Shown here: one piece after another, positions 7,953 through 13,806 of the stretch
Numbering within the stretch: the first letter of the stretch is position 1
Layout of the letters: the number at the start of each line of letters is the position of its first letter
DNA from: Rickettsiales bacterium
GTDB lineage: Bacteria; Pseudomonadota; Alphaproteobacteria; Rickettsiales; UBA1997
DNA: 13,806 nucleotides
Reading direction: 5' to 3'
Assembly: GCA_947496905.1 (NCBI GenBank)
Contig: CANMEW010000028.1
Coordinates: forward strand, 1-13,806
Notes under the pieces: model-generated
What the model was told of the DNA's origin: nothing
Databases searched by the model: none
Seen by the model: the letters and a program-made list of their open reading frames with translations, nothing else
Program-made: the position numbers and the translations under genes

Positions 7953-9836
7953 ATGACCAAAAAGCAGACATTTTTTTCCTTTCTACGCCACCTAAAACAG
8001 CTTCATTATTTTTCGATTTTGGCGGTATTTTTTTTGCAAATTTCTGCTGCAAATTCTGCCACCAGTGACTGGCATGAGAATCAAAGTAAGGGCGCAAAAA
8101 CAAGATTGATCGCCAGTTTTTACAAGAGCGAACAGGGTGATGAAAAAAAATTAATCGTCGGCGTTCATTTTAAAATGGCTGCGGGATGGAAAATTTACGG
8201 TAATGATTCTGGCGGAATTGGCATGCCACCAAGCTTTGATTTTGCTGGATCTAAGAACTATTCATCTCACAAAATTTCTTGGCCGAAATCAGAAATTGGG
8301 GAAGAAAAAATAGGTAAGGAATTGATTAAATATTCCTACTACAAGGATGAGATTGTGGTTCCTGTTGAAGTTAATTTGCAAAAAAATGACCAGCCAACCG
8401 AGATTACTCTCAAGCTAGATTACGGTCTTTGCAAAGATGTCTGCGTTCCAGCTTCAGAAGTTTTTTCACTAAAAATTTCTGACGAAATTGACGTCAATGC
8501 TTTGCAAGAAATTCAGAAATTTTTTCCAAAAAAAATTACCGCAGAAAAAGTTGCTACTGCAGAAAAAATTGACGCTCCAAAAAAGAAGGCAAGTCGTTCT
8601 CTGACGCTGCTCTCAGCGATTCTGTTGGCAATATTTGGTGGCGCAATTCTGAACATCATGCCCTGCGTTTTACCGGTCTTGTCAATCAAATTAATCTCCG
8701 TTCTAGAGCATTCTGGCGCAAAAATTTCACGCATCCGTTTTGCCTTTCTGTCAACAATTTTTGGTATTTTATCCTGCTTCATTCTTTTTGCTGTTCTAGC
8801 CTCTGCAATCAAGCTAACCGGCAATTCTCTGGGTTGGGGTTTGCAGTTTCAGAATCCTTATTTTTTGATTTTTTTAATTTTGGTTTTGATGTTTTTCATC
8901 GCCAATTTGCTTGGTATTTTTGAGATTTCTTTCAATCAGATTTCCACTAATTTGCTGAATAAAAAAATCTCACAATCGGAGGCGAAGAAAAATATTTTCG
9001 TGCCAAATTTTTTGTCCGGTATTTTGGCAGTTTTACTTGCTACACCCTGCTCAGCACCGTTTCTTGGCTCAGCAATTTCCTTCGCCTTGGTAGAAAATTT
9101 CTCCGTTATTTTTTTAGTTTTTATTGGAATCGGAATTGGATTTGCTGCTCCTTACATCGCGCTGCTAATCTCGCCGCAATTGGTTTACCTTTTGCCGAAA
9201 TCGGGAATGTGGATGGTGAAAGTGAAACAGTTAATGTCCGGCTTTCTGGCGGCAACGGTGCTTTGGTTAGTCTACATTCTCTCTCACAATATTGGTGCTA
9301 TTCCGGCGCTGATCATTGCCGGCATCGCTACAACCATTTTACTTTGCTTCGGAATTAAATCGGTGGTTTTCAAATATTTGGCGATTCTAGCTGTTGTCAT
9401 TACAGCCTTTGCGATTCCATCCGACCTAAAAAATAAAGTTGAAGTTAGGGTTGGAGCTCACGATGCAATGTGGAGAGAATTTGATGAGATTGAAATTTAC
9501 CGTCAGGTCGCGAAGGGGAAGATTGTGGTTGTGGATATCACTGCTGATTGGTGTCTGACTTGCAAATTCAACAAGGCTAGAGTTTTGGAAGACAAAGAAG
9601 TTGTAGAAAAATTAAGAGACGGAAACATCGTGGCGCTGCGCGGCGACATCACCAAGCCCAACGAGGAAATCATGAATTATTTGCGCAAAAATAATCGTTT
9701 CGCCATTCCATTTAATGCGGTTTACGGACCGAATGCAAAAACCGGCTTACTCGCAAGTGAATTTCTCACCAAAAAAGAGCTGCTCGAACTAATCCAAAAA
9801 GCTTCTACACCTATTCATTTTCAAGAAGCTGAATAG
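7953..9836 (+). CDS. dsbD: DsbD/ScsB-type thiol:disulfide interchange protein
   Basis: This inner-membrane protein should carry electrons from cytoplasmic thioredoxin to periplasmic disulfide-bonded partners. Its 627 residues show the three-part layout of the family. A signal peptide (about 15-36, ending near ANSA) leads to a periplasmic N-terminal domain with Cys160 and Cys164 in CKDVCVPA. A multi-pass membrane domain (about 217-490) has the paired cysteines Cys238 in NIMPCVLPVLS and Cys366 in ATPCSAPFLG. A C-terminal thioredoxin fold has the CxxC site C534-LT-C537 within TADWCLTCKFN. All six cysteines of the relay are present, so it should be functional. The N-terminal domain looks more like the ScsB type than like E. 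coli DsbD; partner specificity is unknown. The last codons and stop overlap the left hairpin of the intergenic repeat. Confidence 0.92.
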   Translation: MTKKQTFFSFLRHLKQLHYFSILAVFFLQISAANSATSDWHENQSKGAKTRLIASFYKSEQGDEKKLIVGVHFKMAAGWKIYGNDSGGIGMPPSFDFAGSKNYSSHKISWPKSEIGEEKIGKELIKYSYYKDEIVVPVEVNLQKNDQPTEITLKLDYGLCKDVCVPASEVFSLKISDEIDVNALQEIQKFFPKKITAEKVATAEKIDAPKKKASRSLTLLSAILLAIFGGAILNIMPCVLPVLSIKLISVLEHSGAKISRIRFAFLSTIFGILSCFILFAVLASAIKLTGNSLGWGLQFQNPYFLIFLILVLMFFIANLLGIFEISFNQISTNLLNKKISQSEAKKNIFVPNFLSGILAVLLATPCSAPFLGSAISFALVENFSVIFLVFIGIGIGFAAPYIALLISPQLVYLLPKSGMWMVKVKQLMSGFLAATVLWLVYILSHNIGAIPALIIAGIATTILLCFGIKSVVFKYLAILAVVITAFAIPSDLKNKVEVRVGAHDAMWREFDEIEIYRQVAKGKIVVVDITADWCLTCKFNKARVLEDKEVVEKLRDGNIVALRGDITKPNEEIMNYLRKNNRFAIPFNAVYGPNAKTGLLASEFLTKKELLELIQKASTPIHFQEAE

Positions 9837-9946
9837 GTATATTTTAAATTTTTTACGCGGCACGAGCCGCGCCCCACATTTGTGGGGAGCTCCAATACCG
9901 AATCTGATTAACGCAAAAAAACAGTTCGGTATCTTCAATCAGATTC
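9809..9946 (+). repeat. structured intergenic repeat, copy 1 (dsbD-gatA)
   Basis: From 9836 the sequence GGTATATTTTAAATT opens a roughly 64-base core that is repeated after dnaQ. A left hairpin ACCTATTCA (9809-9817)/TGAATAGGT (9830-9838) overlaps the dsbD stop. Within the core are CGCGGC (9856-9861)/GCCGCG (9866-9871) with an ACGA loop, and CCCCACA (9872-9878)/TGTGGGG (9881-9887). Beyond the core ATACCGAA (9895-9902) pairs with TTCGGTAT (9925-9932). GAATCTGATT (9900-9909) pairs with AATCAGATTC (9937-9946), which ends 7 bases before the gatA ATG. The last two pairings are interleaved, so they compete or form a pseudoknot. The strand given assumes it acts as RNA in the gene direction. Confidence 0.8.
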
Positions 9947-9953
9947 TGTATAA

Positions 9954-11426
9954 ATGACCGACCTCACAAAACTGACCATTCACCAAACTGTTGATGGATT
10001 AAAATCCAAAAAATTTTCAAGCCTTGAGGTAACTAATTCTTACATCAAAGCCATTGAAAATAACCGCCATCTCAATGCTTTCATCACTGATTCTTTCGAC
10101 TTGGCTTTGACGCAGGCGAAAAAATCTGACGAAAAAATTTCTGCCGGTACAGCGGGTGACTTGGAAGGAATTCCGCTCGGGATAAAAGATCTTTTTTGTA
10201 CCAAAAATATTCGCACAACTTGTGCTTCAAAAATGTTGGCTGATTTCGTTCCAACTTACGAATCTACTGTTACGCAAAAACTTCTTGATGCCGGCTCAGT
10301 AACGCTTGGTAAGCTTAACATGGACGAATTCGCCATGGGTTCGTCAAACACAACAAGCCATTTTGGTCCAGTCGTAAATCCATTTAAGAAAAAAAATTCT
10401 GACGAAAATTTAGTTCCGGGAGGAAGCTCTGGAGGCTCTGCTGCTGCAGTTGCAGCCAATCTTTGTTTGGGTGCGACAGGTTCGGACACTGGAGGATCAA
10501 TCAGGCAGCCGGCATCTTTCACCAACACAGTGGGCGTGAAACCAACTTACGGACGCTGCTCACGTTACGGCATGATTGCCTTTGCTAGCTCACTTGATCA
10601 GGCGGGAATTTTTGCTAAAGACGTTCGTGACGCAGCGCTTTTGCAGCGCGTGATTTCTGGTTTTGATGCAAAGGACTCAACCTCAATAAACGTTGCCGTA
10701 CCGCAGTTTGAGAAGCTTCTTAACTCCAACATCAAAGGTAAAAAAATTGGCATTGCTAAGGAGTACCACATTGACGGCATGCCGGAAGAAATAGACCAGC
10801 TGTGGGCTAAGGGTAAAGAAATGCTAAGAAAACGTGGCGCTGAATTGGTGGAAATTTCTCTACCTCACACCAAATATGCGCCTGCTGTTTACTACGTTGT
10901 TGCATCGGCTGAATGCTCGTCAAACCTAGCGCGCTTCGATGGTGTTCGCTACGGATTTAGAGCTGAAGGAGAAAATTTATCTCTTGATGAAATGTACGAA
11001 AAAACTCGAGCTCAAGGTTTTGGAGCTGAAGTAAAAAGAAGAATTCTAACCGGAACTTACGTGCTTTCGTCAGGTTTTTTTGACGCTTACTACAGAAAGG
11101 CGCAAAAAGTGCGCAACCTTGCAATGCAAGACTTCGTGGCGGCTTTCAAAAAAGTTGATGCGATTTTAACGCCTACAACTCCAAACGCCGCATTTCCAAT
11201 TAATGCTTCAAAAAATTTTGATCCAGTGACGATGTATCTCAACGATGCCTTCACCATTCCGGCAAATTTAGCTGGACTACCAGCAATGTCCGTTCCTGCT
11301 GGTTTCGACAAAGACGGACTACCTCTCGGCCTTCACATCATCACCAATCATTTTGACGAGCAAACTATGTTTGACGTGGCTTTGGCGATTGAAGAGGAAT
11401 TCAAGAACATTGCCACAGCCCTCTAA
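9954..11426 (+). CDS. gatA: aspartyl/glutamyl-tRNA amidotransferase subunit A
   Basis: GatA is the amidase subunit of the GatCAB complex. It releases ammonia from glutamine, which GatB uses to convert Glu-tRNA(Gln) (and often Asp-tRNA(Asn)) to the correct aminoacyl-tRNA in bacteria lacking the direct synthetase. The 490-residue amidase-signature protein keeps the Ser-cisSer-Lys triad: Lys78 in GIPLGIKDLF, Ser158 in PGGSSGGSAAA, and nucleophile Ser182 in GSDTGGSIRQPA, with the 24-residue spacing between serines known from characterised GatA. The later region carries TYVLSSGFFDAYYRKAQKVR and the LPAMSVPAG segment. gatC and gatB are not in the window, although gatC often precedes gatA. Its start lies just after the structured repeat, without a Shine-Dalgarno motif. 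It probably leads the gatA-fabZ-lpxA-dnaQ run. Confidence 0.96.
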   Translation: MTDLTKLTIHQTVDGLKSKKFSSLEVTNSYIKAIENNRHLNAFITDSFDLALTQAKKSDEKISAGTAGDLEGIPLGIKDLFCTKNIRTTCASKMLADFVPTYESTVTQKLLDAGSVTLGKLNMDEFAMGSSNTTSHFGPVVNPFKKKNSDENLVPGGSSGGSAAAVAANLCLGATGSDTGGSIRQPASFTNTVGVKPTYGRCSRYGMIAFASSLDQAGIFAKDVRDAALLQRVISGFDAKDSTSINVAVPQFEKLLNSNIKGKKIGIAKEYHIDGMPEEIDQLWAKGKEMLRKRGAELVEISLPHTKYAPAVYYVVASAECSSNLARFDGVRYGFRAEGENLSLDEMYEKTRAQGFGAEVKRRILTGTYVLSSGFFDAYYRKAQKVRNLAMQDFVAAFKKVDAILTPTTPNAAFPINASKNFDPVTMYLNDAFTIPANLAGLPAMSVPAGFDKDGLPLGLHIITNHFDEQTMFDVALAIEEEFKNIATAL

Positions 11427-11464
11427 AATCAGCGTTAATTCCCTCTTAATTTATCTCGCAAAAC

Positions 11465-11920
11465 ATGTCAGAAACAATCGTAGATATTCAGAAAATTCTG
11501 AAGTCACTTCCACATCGTTACCCATTTTTATTGGTCGACAAAGTTACGCTTTTGGAGCCGAATAAAAAAGTTATTGGAATCAAAAATGTCACCTTCAACG
11601 AGCCGCATTTTTTGGGACATTTTCCAGACAAGCCAATCATGCCAGGCGTTCTCATCATTGAAGCCATGGCACAGGCTGGGGCGCTAATGGTTACTGCTGC
11701 ACCAGATTTTGATGCTGACAATAAACTGGTTTATTTCATGTCGATTGAGGGCGCAAAATTTAGAAAGCCGGTGATTCCAGGTGATGTTTTGGAGTTACAC
11801 ATCGATGTTGTACAAAATCGTGGCAATGTCTGGAAGCTTTCTGGTATTGGAATAGTGAGTGGTCAAAAAGTTGCCGAGGCGCAATTTTCAGCAATGATTC
11901 TCGATAAAAATAAGGCGTAA
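11465..11920 (+). CDS. fabZ: 3-hydroxyacyl-[acyl-carrier-protein] dehydratase
   Basis: FabZ removes water from 3-hydroxyacyl-ACP in each round of fatty-acid elongation, and so sets how much 3-hydroxyacyl-ACP remains for lipid A synthesis. This 151-residue hot-dog-fold protein has HRYPFLLVDKV (17-27), then the active-site helix with His52 in FLGHFPDKPIMPG and Glu66 in IIEAMAQAG, 14 residues apart as in known FabZ enzymes. lpxA starts 2 bases after its stop, the classic neighbourhood, although lpxD, often upstream in other bacteria, is replaced here by gatA, 38 bases upstream. The start at 11465 gives the expected N-terminus, with no Shine-Dalgarno motif ahead of it. Confidence 0.97.
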   Translation: MSETIVDIQKILKSLPHRYPFLLVDKVTLLEPNKKVIGIKNVTFNEPHFLGHFPDKPIMPGVLIIEAMAQAGALMVTAAPDFDADNKLVYFMSIEGAKFRKPVIPGDVLELHIDVVQNRGNVWKLSGIGIVSGQKVAEAQFSAMILDKNKA

Positions 11921-11922
11921 CA

Positions 11923-12735
11923 ATGACTCAAAAAATTCACTCAACTGCAATCATTAGTGCGGCAGCGCAACTCGGCTCAAATGTTGAGATTGGCGCTTAT
12001 TCAATCATTGGCGATGATGTCAAAATTGGCGATGGTACAATTGTGAAGTCGCATGTTGTGATTGAGGGCGATACTGAGATCGGAAAAAATAATGTGATTT
12101 TTCCTTTTGCCGCAATTGGACAAGCGCCGCAAGATCTCAAATTCAGTGGAGAAAAATCAAAAATCATCATTGGCGACAATAATAAAATTCGTGAACATGT
12201 CACGATTCATCTTGGCACTAAAGACGGCGCGATGGTTACGAAGGTTGGTAATGGCTGTTTGCTCATGGTTGGCGTGCATATTGCCCATGATTGCGTAGTT
12301 GGTAATCACGTAATTCTGGCCAATAATGTCACGCTTGCGGGGCATGTAGAAATTGGTGATCATGTGGTAATTGGCGGACTTTCTGCCCTGCATCAATTTG
12401 TTCGCGTGGGAAAGGGAGCGATGATTGGCGGCATGTCTGGAGTTGAGAATGATGTCATTCCCTACGGCACCGTGATGGGCGAACGCGCTTCTTTAGTGGG
12501 GTTAAATCTCGTCGGCATGAAGCGTCACAATATTTCGCGTGAAGAAATTCATGCTTTGCGCAATTTTTTTAAGAAAATTTTTTCCGACAAAAGCATTGCC
12601 TTTTCTGAGCGGGTTAGGGCGATTGCTCAAGAGTTCCCAAGTCAGACGGTGCAAGATGTAGCAAGTTTCGTAAAATCAGAATCGGCGCGCGCTTTTTGTC
12701 AGCCAAAAAATGGCGTCATTGTTGGTGTAGAATAA
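11923..12735 (+). CDS. lpxA: acyl-[ACP]--UDP-N-acetylglucosamine O-acyltransferase
   Basis: LpxA transfers a 3-hydroxyacyl chain from ACP to the 3-OH of UDP-GlcNAc, the first step of lipid A synthesis, in the cytosol as a trimer. The 270 residues consist of a left-handed beta-helix of hexapeptide repeats (about 1-190) and a short helical C-terminal domain. The catalytic base is His122 in HIAHDCVVGN, with conserved His141 and His157 downstream. Gly170 in MIGG aligns with E. coli Gly173, the ruler residue, which points to an acyl chain longer than the C10 used when this site is Met; chain length is inferred. A weak AAGG lies 9-12 bases upstream of the ATG. Its TAA shares one base with the dnaQ ATG. 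Confidence 0.97.
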   Translation: MTQKIHSTAIISAAAQLGSNVEIGAYSIIGDDVKIGDGTIVKSHVVIEGDTEIGKNNVIFPFAAIGQAPQDLKFSGEKSKIIIGDNNKIREHVTIHLGTKDGAMVTKVGNGCLLMVGVHIAHDCVVGNHVILANNVTLAGHVEIGDHVVIGGLSALHQFVRVGKGAMIGGMSGVENDVIPYGTVMGERASLVGLNLVGMKRHNISREEIHALRNFFKKIFSDKSIAFSERVRAIAQEFPSQTVQDVASFVKSESARAFCQPKNGVIVGVE

Positions 12736-13433
12736 TGCGCGAAATTTGTCTCGACATCGAAACAACGGGCTTAGACCCGCGAGATGGTCACAAAATTGTT
12801 GAGATTGCCTGCGTTGAATTGGTCAATAAAATTAGAAGCGGAAAAGTTTTTCACAGCTATGTTAATCCTAGGCGGGACATGCCTCAAGAGGCTTTCAGAA
12901 TTCACGGAATTTCTGCAGAATTTTTACGAGACAAGCCAATTTTTGATCATATTGCTCACAAATTTTTAGACTTCATCAAGGGCGCGACGCTAGTCATTCA
13001 CAATGCCGCCTTCGACACTAAATTCATCAATCACGAGTTAAAAATTCTTGGCTTGGCGACAATAGACATGAGTAACATTGTCGATACGCTTCCGATCGCT
13101 CGTAAAAAATTTCCTGGATCTCCGGCATCGCTTGATGCTTTGTGCCGAAGGTTTGGCGTCGATTTATCTCGTAGAGAAAAACACGGTGCGTTGCTTGATA
13201 CAGAGCTTCTTTGCGATGTTTATGTGGAATTAATGGGTGGTGCGCAAGGCGGATTAACTTTCGAAGCGGTAACAAAAGAAGTAAAAAATTCAGAAAAAGC
13301 TGAGATAAATTTACCGGAAAATCAGACAAAAAAAACTTTACCAAAGCGCGATTTTCCCTTGTCGGAAATTGAGTTAGAAAAGCACAAAGACTTCATTCAA
13401 AAAAATTTTAAAACCAACTTTTGGCACTACTGA
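12735..13433 (+). CDS. dnaQ: DNA polymerase III epsilon subunit (3'-5' proofreading exonuclease)
   Basis: Epsilon is the proofreading subunit of the replicative polymerase core. The chosen start, ATG 12735, overlaps the lpxA stop as TAATG and puts MREICLDIETTG at the N-terminus, as in the family; it gives 232 residues. An in-frame ATG at 12696 would add 13 unrelated residues from inside lpxA and is rejected. The DEDDh catalytic set is complete: Asp7 and Glu9 (DIETTG), Asp94 (HNAAFDTKF), His150 and Asp155 (HGALLDTELL). A linker of about 30 polar residues leads to a C-terminal segment (about 205-232), as in epsilon proteins that bind the alpha subunit. Its TGA stop forms the first three bases of the downstream repeat. 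Confidence 0.95.
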   Translation: MREICLDIETTGLDPRDGHKIVEIACVELVNKIRSGKVFHSYVNPRRDMPQEAFRIHGISAEFLRDKPIFDHIAHKFLDFIKGATLVIHNAAFDTKFINHELKILGLATIDMSNIVDTLPIARKKFPGSPASLDALCRRFGVDLSRREKHGALLDTELLCDVYVELMGGAQGGLTFEAVTKEVKNSEKAEINLPENQTKKTLPKRDFPLSEIELEKHKDFIQKNFKTNFWHY

Positions 13434-13564
13434 ATATACCAAAGCCCTTTGGACTCTGGTATATTTTAAATTCTTTACGCCGCACGGGCACGCGCCCCAC
13501 CTTGTGGGGAACCCCACATACCAGAGCTGAAAAGTTCAGGTTTCAAGTAGCTCTGGTATATTCA
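13431..13564 (+). repeat. structured intergenic repeat, copy 2 (dnaQ-tuf), with 10-bp terminal inverted repeats
   Basis: The element is bounded by perfect inverted repeats TGAATATACC (13431-13440) and GGTATATTCA (13555-13564). A left hairpin pairs AATATACCA (13433-13441) with TGGTATATT (13457-13465). The core GGTATATTTTAAATT starts at 13458 and matches copy 1 closely, including CCCCAC (13495-13500)/GTGGGG (13504-13509). ATACCAGAGCT (13518-13528) pairs perfectly with AGCTCTGGTAT (13549-13559), and its first nine bases can instead pair with CTCTGGTAT at 13454-13462, so alternative folds exist. The first GC hairpin of copy 1 is not preserved well here. The rest of the gap up to tuf (13565-13684) shows no gene and no promoter I can call with confidence. 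Confidence 0.82.
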
Positions 13565-13684
13565 TCTTGATTGAGTATAAACAGCTTTTTAAGTTGCGCG
13601 AAAATTCACGTCTCAGCACAGGATGATTCTGTCAAAATATCTCTTCATTTCAAAAATTCCCCAACCTCTCAAACTTCTAAACTT

Positions 13685-13806
13685 ATGACCAAACAAACTT
13701 TTCAGCGCAATAAGCCGCACGTAAATATTGGTACCATTGGACACGTAGATCATGGTAAAACTACCCTAACAGCAGCTATCACTACATACCTTTCTAAAAA
13801 AGGTTT
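13685..13806 (+). CDS. tuf: elongation factor Tu, N-terminal fragment cut by the window end
   Basis: EF-Tu delivers aminoacyl-tRNA to the ribosome as a GTP complex. The ATG at 13685 opens a frame of 40 complete codons beginning MTKQTFQRNKPHVNIGTIG. It is followed by the P-loop GHVDHGKT at residues 19-26 and TLTAAIT, an unmistakable EF-Tu start. The gene is open at the window edge and is not damaged as far as it is seen. It is preceded by a 251-base gap after dnaQ, the first part of which is the structured repeat. fusA is not immediately upstream, so this is a separately placed tuf. No Shine-Dalgarno motif is visible before the start (CTTCTAAACTT). Confidence 0.97.
   Translation, partial: MTKQTFQRNKPHVNIGTIGHVDHGKTTLTAAITTYLSKKG

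Noticed and set aside
9836..9887. Simple Rho-independent terminator after dsbD
   Set aside because: The T-rich stretch follows the left hairpin but is interrupted by AAA, and the GC hairpins downstream are not followed by a T run. Termination remains possible, but the plain call would ignore the repeated, longer structure.
12696..12734. Upstream in-frame ATG for dnaQ adding 13 residues (MSAKKWRHCWCRI)
   Set aside because: The added residues lie inside lpxA in another frame and do not resemble the DnaQ N-terminus; ATG 12735 overlaps the lpxA stop and begins the family motif almost at once.
13565..13684. Promoter for tuf (TTGATT at 13567-13572 with TAAGTT 17 bases on)
   Set aside because: The -10 match is poor and in such AT-rich sequence similar matches are expected by chance.
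1..13806. CRISPR array, transposase, phage or defence genes
   Set aside because: No regularly spaced direct repeats and no recognisable mobile or defence protein were seen; every long frame is a core gene or a shadow of one.

Overview
The window comes from an AT-rich bacterial chromosome, most likely an alphaproteobacterium. The clues are a small protein of the SDHAF4/DUF1674 family, a long hybrid malic enzyme (MaeB with a phosphotransacetylase-like tail), GatA-type amidation of Glu-tRNA(Gln), and the gene pairs fabZ-lpxA and dnaQ-tuf. The organism makes lipid A (lpxA) and makes isoprenoids by the DXP pathway (dxs). As a matter of family knowledge, that combination argues against Rickettsia proper, which lacks the DXP pathway, and against Anaplasma/Ehrlichia/Wolbachia, which lack lipid A. 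A free-living or less reduced relative is possible. This placement is inference; no 16S rRNA gene is present.

Layout, left to right: a 141-bp imperfect palindrome (61-201); a minus-strand membrane-anchored AlgX/AlgJ-like protein (213-1322). A tight plus-strand run follows: purC, rph, maeB, an unrecognised glycine-rich protein and an SDHAF4-like protein (1400-5782), then tRNA-Cys(GCA) at 5842-5915. Next comes dxs on the minus strand (5934-7844), convergent with the tRNA. A 108-bp divergent spacer holding a perfect 26-bp palindrome separates dxs from the DsbD/ScsB-type thiol-disulfide transporter (7953-9836). Then come gatA, fabZ, lpxA and dnaQ (9954-13433), and the first 40 codons of tuf (13685 to the window end).

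The coding content is ordinary core metabolism and information processing: purine synthesis, tRNA maturation and charging, malate oxidation, isoprenoid precursors, periplasmic thiol reduction, fatty-acid and lipid A synthesis, proofreading and elongation. fabZ and lpxA work together: FabZ keeps the 3-hydroxyacyl-ACP pool moving and LpxA draws its acyl donor from it. lpxA and dnaQ overlap by one base, as do the two small genes after maeB, which suggests translational coupling.

The most unusual content is non-coding. Two diverged copies of one structured intergenic repeat lie after dsbD (about 9809-9946) and after dnaQ (13431-13564). They share a core with a conserved GC hairpin, and in both the core is followed by a stem whose arms differ between copies but stay complementary. 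The sequence also shows almost no Shine-Dalgarno motifs upstream of its starts. No phage, transposase, CRISPR or defence system was seen.
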